Source: an uncultured Erysipelotrichaceae bacterium
GTDB taxonomy: Bacteria > Bacillota_I > Bacilli_A > Erysipelotrichales > Erysipelotrichaceae
Assembly: GCA_946621045.1 (NCBI GenBank)
Contig: CAMOOA010000052.1
Coordinates: 1-7,952, forward strand
Length of the DNA: 7,952 nt
Reading direction: 5' to 3'
The notes below the pieces were generated by a model, which saw only the letters and a list, made by a program, of their open reading frames with translations, had not been told where the DNA came from and made no database searches. Numbering within the stretch: position 1 is the first letter of the stretch; each line of letters begins with the position of its first letter. This document shows, piece by piece, positions 1 through 4,867 of this stretch. Both the position numbers and the translations under genes were made by a program.

Positions 1-13
1 TACGTTTTGGCAT
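1..13 (-). CDS. Start of a downstream gene, cut by the window edge
   Basis: Just after the rhomboid stop codon, the minus strand shows AGGAGG (21-26), a 7-base spacer, then ATG CCA AAA CGT, encoding M-P-K-R before the window ends. The ribosome binding site is a full consensus match and overlaps the TAG stop of the rhomboid gene, so this gene is almost certainly the next member of the same operon. Four residues cannot identify the product, and I do not guess one. Confidence 0.6.
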
Positions 14-24
14 AAGCCGGCCTC

Positions 25-822
25 CTAGCGGAACACCTGTTCCAGATAATCACTATCATAAACGCGGTCCAGTTTCTTTGCCATCATTCCCGCGTAAGAA
101 GTCAGCCCGAGCTCCGATTCAAATTGCAGCACATTCATGTCCGTAAGCAGATATATATCATCCCTGGAAAGATCCGAACTTCTGCGTATCTCAAACACTG
201 ATATGATACAGAGCACCGCAAGCGCAAGGATTGCGTTTCTGCGCACTTCCTCCTGCCCCTGCCTCCTGTTCAGAATCATAATAATCAGAAGTCCCGTAAC
301 CGCACCGCCGAAATGCGCACGCCATCCGACGCCCGGCATGAAGTTGATGATGAGGTTGATGCCGACCGTCTGAAGAACCGAAGCGCGTACCTGCGGAATA
401 CGCAGTGCGCCTCCCTGCCATACCATATAGACATATGCCGCAAGCAGGCCGTATAAGCCTCCAGACAGTCCGACTGCGACGCCGTTGCGTCCCGTGCAGT
501 AATAGAAGATGCTGCCGCCGATTACCGAACCGTACAGCAGAATCAGAAACCGTCCTGTTTTCAAGGCCGGCTCCAACGCGCGGCCGAGTACTATCAGACT
601 CATCATATTGACAAACAGATGCATGATCGAAACATGAACAAACCCGACCGTCAGCATCCGCCACCATTCACCGGCCGCAATAAACGCCTTGTAATACGCA
701 CCGAAAAGAATTGCCCGCTCTGTTGAACTCAGAGCGGACGGCCAGTATCCGATCACAAGATTGATCAGGGCACAAATGACCACGATTGTTTTCGTTGCCG
801 GGATTCGGCGTTCCTGTTTCAT
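25..822 (-). CDS. Rhomboid family intramembrane serine protease
   Basis: This 265-residue polytopic membrane protein is predicted to cleave transmembrane substrates within the bilayer using a Ser-His dyad. The rhomboid signatures are all visible: an H-x4-H-L-x2-N-M block in the second membrane segment (His63, His68, Asn72, the last an oxyanion-hole residue), the nucleophile in GLSGG (Ser120), and the partner histidine in AHFGG (His170). Hydrophobic segments lie near 11-27, 60-85, 93-110, 114-136, 150-163, 171-186 and 196-210, so a 6+1 layout is likely. Residues 211-265 form a charged soluble tail with no motif I recognise. The ATG overlaps the stop of the upstream pseudouridine synthase gene by 4 bases (ATGA), so translation is probably coupled; only a weak GAGAG precedes it. 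The physiological substrate cannot be told from the sequence. Family assignment is secure. Confidence 0.93.
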   Translation of the reverse strand: MKQERRIPATKTIVVICALINLVIGYWPSALSSTERAILFGAYYKAFIAAGEWWRMLTVGFVHVSIMHLFVNMMSLIVLGRALEPALKTGRFLILLYGSVIGGSIFYYCTGRNGVAVGLSGGLYGLLAAYVYMVWQGGALRIPQVRASVLQTVGINLIINFMPGVGWRAHFGGAVTGLLIIMILNRRQGQEEVRRNAILALAVLCIISVFEIRRSSDLSRDDIYLLTDMNVLQFESELGLTSYAGMMAKKLDRVYDSDYLEQVFR

Positions 823-1730
823 AATTCGTTTTCTCTCAGTAATGCAAGCAAAGCAGTAAAGTAATCCGGAAGCGGCGCCTCAAACGTCATCGCTTCGCCG
901 GTGCGAGGATGCACGAGTGACAGACGGTACGCATGCAGAGCCTGTCCCTGTGTATCCATCAGACGGCATGCACTGCCGTAGACCGGATCACCGGTAACCG
1001 GATGATGAATGAACTTCATATGAACGCGGATCTGATGTGTGCGGCCAGTTTCCAGCCGGCATTCCGCAAGTGTATGGGCACGGAAGCGCTCGCGCACCGT
1101 AAAATGCGTGCGTGCTTCCTTGCTGTTGGTTTCGATCACTGTCATTTTTTTACGGTCCCGCGGATCGCGTCCGATCGGCGCATCGATCGTTCCCTCATCA
1201 TGCTCGATTACACCGTCGCAAAGCGCAAGATATTCCCGGTGACAGGTTTTGGATTCAAGCTGACGCGCAATCTCCCGGTGTGCCTGATCATTCTTGCAGG
1301 CAACAATACAGCCGGTCGTATCCTTGTCGATCCGATGAACGATTCCCGGACGAAGTACACCGTTGATGCCGGAAAGATCCGTGCAGTGGTAAAGAAGCGC
1401 ATTTACCAGCGTACCGGAATAAACGCCGGCTGCGGGATGGACAACCATTCCCTTCGGCTTGTTTATGACGATAATATCGGAATCTTCATAAAGAATATCA
1501 AGCGGAATACTCTCCGCTCTGACATCAAGCGGTTCATCTTCCGGAACAGCCGCAGAAATGACATCTCCTTCACTGAGTTTCAGCGAACGTTTTGCGGGTT
1601 TCCCGTTTACCGTAACGGCACCCTGCTCGCAGAGCGTCTGTATCCGGCTTCTGGAAAGATCGGTATGATCCGCAAGATAGCGGTCAAGACGGATGCCGGA
1701 AATTTCCGCTGTAAGCGTCAGTTCATGCAT
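819..1730 (-). CDS. RluD-type 23S rRNA pseudouridine synthase
   Basis: This 303-residue cytoplasmic enzyme isomerises uridine to pseudouridine in RNA. Residues 1 to about 60 form an S4-like RNA-binding domain (DRYLADHTDLSRSRIQ and VNGKPAKRS). The catalytic RluA/RluD domain follows, with the hallmark HRIDKDTTG containing the catalytic Asp135, then a GRTHQIRVHM motif and a VYG block. The family modifies 23S rRNA (RluD at U1911/1915/1917 in E. coli); the exact target here is inferred. The frame is open to an ATG at 1781, which would add 17 residues, but I chose the ATG at 1730. GGAGGG (1739-1744) lies 8 bases before it, and the protein then begins with the usual S4 start. This start overlaps the end of lspA by 8 bases. 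An rluD-like gene directly after lspA is a very common Bacillota arrangement. Confidence 0.93.
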   Translation of the reverse strand: MHELTLTAEISGIRLDRYLADHTDLSRSRIQTLCEQGAVTVNGKPAKRSLKLSEGDVISAAVPEDEPLDVRAESIPLDILYEDSDIIVINKPKGMVVHPAAGVYSGTLVNALLYHCTDLSGINGVLRPGIVHRIDKDTTGCIVACKNDQAHREIARQLESKTCHREYLALCDGVIEHDEGTIDAPIGRDPRDRKKMTVIETNSKEARTHFTVRERFRAHTLAECRLETGRTHQIRVHMKFIHHPVTGDPVYGSACRLMDTQGQALHAYRLSLVHPRTGEAMTFEAPLPDYFTALLALLRENEL

Positions 1731-2208
1731 GACTGCTGCCCTCCGCTTTCCCGGCACTGTCCGGTTCCAGTATCGTGGCAAGAATCAGAAGACATACACC
1801 GATGGTGAGACAGATATCCGCAACGTTGAATACCGGAAAATCATAGCCGAAGATAAAGAAATTCAGGAAATCACGGACCGAACCGAATGCAAGGCGGTCA
1901 ATCAGATTGCCGAGCGCTCCCGCAATCATCAGGGAAAGCGCAAGAGAGTTCAGCTTCTGCTTCTTTTTTACCGTGCCCTGCAGTACATACAGCATGCCGA
2001 TGATTGCTGCCGCGGAGATCAGCGACAGCAGAACCCGCTGCCCCGACAGCATACTCCAGGCAGCTCCTGCATTTTTTACGTAGGTAATATAGAAAAAACC
2101 CGGAATCACTTCAAGATTTGCGCAGGCGGAAGGATTCGATGCGATCAGTGCTTTCGTAAGCTGGTCCAGACATGTCAGACCGGCAATCAGTATCAGATAA
2201 ATAAACAT
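1723..2208 (-). CDS. lspA: Lipoprotein signal peptidase (signal peptidase II)
   Basis: This 161-residue membrane aspartyl protease removes the signal peptide from prolipoproteins after diacylglyceryl modification of the lipobox cysteine. The conserved LspA blocks appear in order: LDQLTK (Asp15), VKNAGAAWS (Asn46), GALGNLIDRL with catalytic Asp104, RDFLNF, and FNVADICLTIG with catalytic Asp131. Four hydrophobic segments fit the family (about 1-20, 58-76, 88-104, 131-148). The frame also contains an ATG at 2250, but it lies in the loop of a hairpin and would add 14 polar residues before the first membrane segment. The ATG at 2208 gives the usual family start (M-F-I-Y-L). Neither ATG has a convincing Shine-Dalgarno sequence, which is odd in a region where most genes have one. 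The gene leads an operon with the pseudouridine synthase and rhomboid genes. Confidence 0.94.
   Translation of the reverse strand: MFIYLILIAGLTCLDQLTKALIASNPSACANLEVIPGFFYITYVKNAGAAWSMLSGQRVLLSLISAAAIIGMLYVLQGTVKKKQKLNSLALSLMIAGALGNLIDRLAFGSVRDFLNFFIFGYDFPVFNVADICLTIGVCLLILATILEPDSAGKAEGSSHA
1739..1744 (-). promoter_or_regulatory. Ribosome binding site fixing the pseudouridine synthase start
   Basis: The minus strand reads GGAGGG, 8 bases before the ATG at 1730 and inside the 3' end of lspA. It favours that start over the upstream ATG at 1781. Confidence 0.75.
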
Positions 2209-2225
2209 ATATTCAATATTGTACA

Positions 2226-2266
2226 GAAACCGGACAGAATGTGAAGTCATAAATCATTCTGTCCGG
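2226..2266 (-). terminator. Perfect 12-bp hairpin after the aldo/keto reductase gene
   Basis: CCGGACAGAATG (2230-2241) and its exact reverse complement (2255-2266) enclose a 13-base loop. The hairpin starts 6 bases past the aldo/keto reductase stop. On the minus strand it is followed by TTTCTGT, only a modest T-tract, so termination may be partial, with read-through into lspA. The loop contains the upstream candidate ATG of lspA (2248-2250). Confidence 0.65.
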
Positions 2267-2272
2267 GTACTC

Positions 2273-3400
2273 TCAGATGTGTGCTTCAAACATCTCCGCA
2301 GCTCTGGAAAGATGATCGGTAATGGAAAGATGCTGGGGACACGCCGCTTCGCATTTCCGGCAGCGGATGCAGTCGGAAGCTTTCGACCTGTTTTCCGTTG
2401 CGGCCTGATATGCCGCGGCAGCTTCCTGAACCTGTCCGTTTCCAAGCCGCAGATTCATCGCCCGGAAGATATCCGGAATTGCAATCTGTTTGGGGCATCC
2501 TTCGGTGCAGTAACTGCATGCCGTGCACTGTACGGTGGATGACATTCCGATCAGCCGCTGCGCCTCCTGTATGATCTTCTGTTCCTCTTCATTCAACGGT
2601 TTGAAATCCTTCATGAATGAGATATTGTCTTTCATCTGCGCAACGCTGGACATTCCGGAAAGCACCGTGATGATCCCGTCAAGGGATGCCGCAAACCGGA
2701 TCGCCCAGGAAGCGCAGGACATCTCCGGATGGTACGCTTCAAACAGGTCCCGGACCGCTTCCGGCGGGTTGGCAAGCGTTCCGCCCTTTACCGGTTCCAT
2801 AACAACAATGGATTTGCCGTGCCGGCGTGCCGTCTCATAGTTTTCACGGGAAGTGACCGCAGGGTTTTCCCAATCGGCATAATTGATCTGAAGCTGTACA
2901 AAATCAACTTCCGGATGTGCCGTCAGGATCTGATCAAGCAGCTGCGGGTCATCATGAAAGGAAAACCCGAAGTGCCGGATGGTTCCCTTTTCCTTCTGTT
3001 CCTTTACGAAATCCCACAGATGAAACCGTTCATATTTCTGATAGTTGTTTTCCTTGATGGAATGCAGAAGATAATAATCAAAATACCCGGCGCCGGTCCG
3101 CTTCAGACTGGTATAGAACTGATTTTTGGCGGCCTTTTCTGTCGGTGCCATCAGAAACGCATTGATCTTGGTCGCAAGCGTATAGGAATCACGCGGGTAC
3201 CGCTCCACCAGCGCCTTGCGGATCGCCGCCTCTGATCCGGCGTAGATAAATGCCGTGTCAAAATATGTAAATCCTGCCTCCATGAACAGATCAACCATTT
3301 CTCTGACCTGTTCCGCATCCGTTATAAGTCCGCCCTTGCGGGGAAGACGCATCAGCCCGAATCCAAGTTTCGGGGTTTCACTGCCGAAATAATCAGACAT
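2273..3400 (-). CDS. Aldo/keto reductase with C-terminal double 4Fe-4S ferredoxin domain
   Basis: This 375-residue cytoplasmic oxidoreductase has two parts. Residues 1 to about 265 form an aldo/keto reductase barrel with the classic tetrad: Asp48 (FDTA), Tyr53, Lys78 (ATK) and His113 (LLH). Residues 288-375 form a bacterial ferredoxin-like domain with two CxxCxxCxxxCP motifs (Cys292/295/298/302 and Cys344/347/350/354), expected to bind two 4Fe-4S clusters. The family is widespread in anaerobes and usually annotated only as an Fe-S aldo/keto reductase; the substrate and physiological electron partner are not evident. The clusters could couple carbonyl reduction to ferredoxin or flavodoxin rather than NAD(P)H alone, but that is inference. 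The start is well supported: GGAGG lies 6 bases before the ATG. The gene appears monocistronic, lying between the XRE gene's terminator and its own hairpin. I see no convincing -35/-10 pair before it. Confidence 0.92.
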   Translation of the reverse strand: MSDYFGSETPKLGFGLMRLPRKGGLITDAEQVREMVDLFMEAGFTYFDTAFIYAGSEAAIRKALVERYPRDSYTLATKINAFLMAPTEKAAKNQFYTSLKRTGAGYFDYYLLHSIKENNYQKYERFHLWDFVKEQKEKGTIRHFGFSFHDDPQLLDQILTAHPEVDFVQLQINYADWENPAVTSRENYETARRHGKSIVVMEPVKGGTLANPPEAVRDLFEAYHPEMSCASWAIRFAASLDGIITVLSGMSSVAQMKDNISFMKDFKPLNEEEQKIIQEAQRLIGMSSTVQCTACSYCTEGCPKQIAIPDIFRAMNLRLGNGQVQEAAAAYQAATENRSKASDCIRCRKCEAACPQHLSITDHLSRAAEMFEAHI

Positions 3401-3446
3401 ACATAACCTCCAGATTCACGGTATTCATGAAAATCGTTCTGCAGAA

Positions 3447-3465
3447 GTTTTACGATAAGTAAAAC
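3447..3465. repeat. Perfect 7-bp inverted repeat before the aldo/keto reductase gene
   Basis: GTTTTAC (3447-3453) and GTAAAAC (3459-3465) are exact reverse complements around the 5-base centre GATAA. The element overlaps the T-tract of the XRE gene's terminator and lies about 50 bases upstream of the aldo/keto reductase start. It could be an operator, or it could be coincidental with the T-rich terminator tail. Confidence 0.4.
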
Positions 3466-3486
3466 GGCAGCCTGTGAGACTGCCGT
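3457..3486 (-). terminator. Rho-independent terminator of the XRE regulator gene
   Basis: On the minus strand ACGGCAG pairs perfectly with CTGCCGT around a 9-base loop (arms at 3480-3486 and 3464-3470) and is followed by TTTTACTTAT. It lies 8 bases past the XRE stop codon. This separates the XRE gene from the aldo/keto reductase gene transcriptionally. Confidence 0.85.
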
Positions 3487-3494
3487 ATGCAAAA

Positions 3495-3875
3495 TCAGCG
3501 CTTCTTCTTTTCGTCGGCAATTGCCTGCACGTACCCGACAACACGTTCTTTCTGACGGGACGGAAGACTCCGATAAAGCTCAAGGAGTGCATATTCATCA
3601 GAATCCGTACGGATTTCAATACGGTCCGGATTGAATTTCTTCCCCTTGCGGCCTGCCGCCAGCACTTCATACGGCGAAACACCAAGAACATCACAAATCG
3701 GAAGAATCTTATCCGACGACGGATTAAGTTTTTTTCCCTTCCAGTCACTAATCGTACTCTGCGGGATTCCGGTACGTTCCGAAAAATCTTTTTGTGTCAT
3801 TCCGCTGCTGCGGATCATTGTGATCAGATGTTCTCCGATCGTTTTTCCTTTAGGTTTTGATGCTGTTTTTGGCAT
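3495..3875 (-). CDS. XRE/Cro-cI family transcriptional regulator
   Basis: This is a 126-residue DNA-binding protein. Residues 14-72 form an XRE helix-turn-helix domain: MTQKDFSERTGIPQSTISDW holds the first helices and the recognition helix, and KILPICDVLGVSPYEVL is the usual closing pair of helices. A basic linker (RKGKKFNPDR) leads to residues 92-126, where ALLELYRSLPSRQKERVVGY resembles the short helical dimerisation tail of stand-alone XRE repressors. There is no peptidase or ligand domain. The start is firm, with GGGGAG 7 bases before the ATG. It has its own promoter and terminator, so it is a one-gene unit. A near-palindrome overlaps its -35 region, which suggests autorepression. No toxin, phage or conjugation gene is adjacent, so I read it as a chromosomal regulator with unknown targets; the flanking aldo/keto reductase and rubrerythrin genes are candidates only by position. 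Confidence 0.9.
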   Translation of the reverse strand: MPKTASKPKGKTIGEHLITMIRSSGMTQKDFSERTGIPQSTISDWKGKKLNPSSDKILPICDVLGVSPYEVLAAGRKGKKFNPDRIEIRTDSDEYALLELYRSLPSRQKERVVGYVQAIADEKKKR

Positions 3876-3897
3876 GTTCTTTCTCCCCGATGATAAC

Positions 3898-3927
3898 AGT
3901 ATATAGTCTGTTTACAAATATTTGCAA
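3898..3927 (-). promoter_or_regulatory. Promoter of the XRE regulator gene
   Basis: The minus strand has TTGCAA (3922-3927) and TATACT (3898-3903) with an 18-base spacer. These are four of six and five of six matches to the sigma-A -35 and -10 consensus. The expected transcript would start near 3891, just before the GGGGAG ribosome binding site (3883-3888). Confidence 0.6.
3912..3927. promoter_or_regulatory. Near-palindromic operator candidate over the XRE -35 region
   Basis: TTACAAAT (3912-3919) and ATTTGCAA (3920-3927) form a 16-bp palindrome with one mismatched pair. It covers the -35 hexamer and much of the spacer, where a bound repressor would block RNA polymerase. XRE proteins commonly bind such sites at their own promoters. 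Binding here is inferred. Confidence 0.45.
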
Positions 3928-3937
3928 TTTTCAATTA

Positions 3938-3951
3938 ATGTAAAATGTAAA
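3938..3951. repeat. Tandem 7-bp repeat ATGTAAA x2 upstream of the XRE promoter
   Basis: ATGTAAA occurs twice in direct tandem (3938-3944 and 3945-3951). On the minus strand it reads TTTACAT, which resembles the TTACAAAT arm of the palindrome 11 bases away. It may supply further half-sites for the same regulator, or it may be chance in AT-rich DNA. Confidence 0.35.
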
Positions 3952-3961
3952 TCATCCAATG

Positions 3962-3985
3962 AAAAAATCCCTGTTTTGCAGGGAT
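3962..3985 (-). terminator. Rho-independent terminator of the rubrerythrin-TSCPD operon
   Basis: On the minus strand ATCCCTG pairs perfectly with CAGGGAT around a 5-base loop (arms 3979-3985 and 3967-3973) and is followed by a run of T residues (3962-3967). It begins 3 bases past the TSCPD stop. This is the strongest terminator in the window. Confidence 0.92.
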
Positions 3986-3988
3986 CTT

Positions 3989-4243
3989 TCATTTCGTTTC
4001 GAGATATGTCCGTAATCCTTTTGCGATCTGATCCGGACAGGAAGTCGGACGAAGTCCGCATCTGATTCCTTCCAGACGTTCAATGACATCTTCGATCTTC
4101 TGTCCCTGAACAAGCGCCGCAATTCCCTTGAGATTGCCGTTGCAGCCGTTCATGACGCGAAGACTCTGAATGATGCCGTCCTCCAGTTCAAACCGCATTT
4201 CGGTGGAACACGTACCTCTTGGTCTGTAAACGAACTCTGACAT
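3989..4243 (-). CDS. Small four-cysteine TSCPD-domain protein (TIGR03905-like)
   Basis: This 84-residue cytoplasmic protein matches the small uncharacterised family named for its four conserved cysteines. They are visible as Cys12 (GTCSTEM), Cys34 (NGCNGN), Cys62 (RCGLRP) and Cys69 in the TSCPD motif (68-71 SCPD). The same motif occurs as a C-terminal domain in B12-dependent ribonucleotide reductases, but here it stands alone and no biochemical role is established. Four spaced cysteines suggest binding of zinc or an Fe-S cluster, which is inference. The stop of rubrerythrin and this start share one base (TGATG), and there is only a weak GAGA before the ATG, so its translation probably depends on ribosomes finishing rubrerythrin. 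A strong terminator follows, making it the last gene of a two-gene unit. Confidence 0.85.
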   Translation of the reverse strand: MSEFVYRPRGTCSTEMRFELEDGIIQSLRVMNGCNGNLKGIAALVQGQKIEDVIERLEGIRCGLRPTSCPDQIAKGLRTYLETK

Positions 4244-4785
4244 CAGTAGTTCTCGCGCTTCAGTTCAAAGTATGCCTTCGGATGCGCGCATACCGGGCAC
4301 TCTTCCGGTGCTTCCTTGGCAACAACGATTGCACCGCAGTTGCGGCACTGCCAGGTCACTTCATCCTTGCGGGCAAACACTTCACCGCTCTTGATGTTGG
4401 CAAGCAGTTTGTTGTAGCGTTCCTCGTGTTCCTTTTCAATTGCCGCAACACCGCGGAACTGCGCCGCAATCTCGGGGAAGCCTTCCTCGTCTGCCTTTTC
4501 CGCAAATGTTTTGTACATGTCGGTCCATTCTTCATGTTCACCGGCAGCCGCCTGCATCAGATTGTCTTCCGTGTCATGGATCTTTCCGCCCTGCAGAAGC
4601 TTGAACCACATCTTGGCATGTTCTTTTTCATTGAGCGCTGTTTCCGCAAATGTTGCCGCAACCTGCTCATAACCGTCTTTCTTGGCTCTGCTTGCCCAGT
4701 AGTCATACTTGTTGCGGGCCTGGCTTTCGCCGGCAAATGCATAGGCAAGATTCTTTTCTGTTTCTGTTCCTTTAATGTCTTTCAT
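4243..4785 (-). CDS. rbr: Rubrerythrin (diiron peroxidase with rubredoxin domain)
   Basis: This 180-residue cytoplasmic protein reduces hydrogen peroxide to water in anaerobes, taking electrons through its rubredoxin domain. Residues 1 to about 135 are the ferritin-like four-helix bundle, with the expected diiron ligands at Glu20 (AGESQARN), Glu53 and His56 (NEKEH), Glu83 and Glu86 (GEHEEW), and Glu117 and His120 (IEKEH). Residues 142-176 are the rubredoxin domain, with Cys147-x2-Cys150 and Cys163-x2-Cys166 to hold one iron. Length and domain order are those of classical rubrerythrin. AAGGAG lies 5 bases before the ATG, confirming the start. It has its own candidate extended -10 promoter behind the histidine kinase gene and is joined to the TSCPD gene by a TGATG overlap. 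I see no PerR-box-like palindrome before it. Confidence 0.96.
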   Translation of the reverse strand: MKDIKGTETEKNLAYAFAGESQARNKYDYWASRAKKDGYEQVAATFAETALNEKEHAKMWFKLLQGGKIHDTEDNLMQAAAGEHEEWTDMYKTFAEKADEEGFPEIAAQFRGVAAIEKEHEERYNKLLANIKSGEVFARKDEVTWQCRNCGAIVVAKEAPEECPVCAHPKAYFELKRENY

Positions 4786-4807
4786 ACATTCTCCTTCATT
4801 TGTAAAT

Positions 4808-4826
4808 CAGGGCGGGCAGCGCCCTG
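4808..4826. other. Hairpin in the rubrerythrin leader, with plus-strand terminator polarity
   Basis: CAGGGCG (4808-4814) and CGCCCTG (4820-4826) are exact complements around a 5-base loop. On the plus strand the hairpin is followed by TCTTTTTATT, like an intrinsic terminator, although no plus-strand gene exists here. On the minus strand it is followed only by ATTTAC, so it would be a weak terminator for the kinase gene. It could instead form at the 5' end of the rubrerythrin mRNA. Confidence 0.6.
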
Positions 4827-4833
4827 TCTTTTT

Positions 4834-4842
4834 ATTGTATCA
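4834..4842 (-). promoter_or_regulatory. Extended -10 promoter candidate for rubrerythrin
   Basis: The minus strand reads TGATACAAT, a TGn extended -10 with five of six matches in the hexamer. No good -35 lies upstream, which is tolerated for extended -10 promoters. The predicted transcript start near 4827 would place the 4808-4826 hairpin at the very 5' end of the mRNA. Confidence 0.45.
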
Positions 4843-4867
4843 GTATCGGACCGGTGCTGCTTCAGTT

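Noticed and set aside
1731..1781. A 17-residue longer N-terminus for the pseudouridine synthase from ATG 1781
   Set aside because: It would overlap lspA by 59 bases, and GGAGGG sits correctly before the ATG at 1730.
933..1808. A 291-codon open frame on the plus strand opposite the pseudouridine synthase
   Set aside because: It is antisense to a gene with clear catalytic motifs and has no recognisable domain.
3495..3875. The XRE gene as the antitoxin of a toxin-antitoxin pair or a phage remnant
   Set aside because: It has its own promoter and terminator, and no small toxin-like, integrase or phage gene lies beside it.
4808..4830. A plus-strand intrinsic terminator implying a plus-strand gene
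   Set aside because: The upstream plus strand holds only antisense frames across rubrerythrin, with no ribosome binding site or known domain. The hairpin is kept as a feature without a plus-strand gene.
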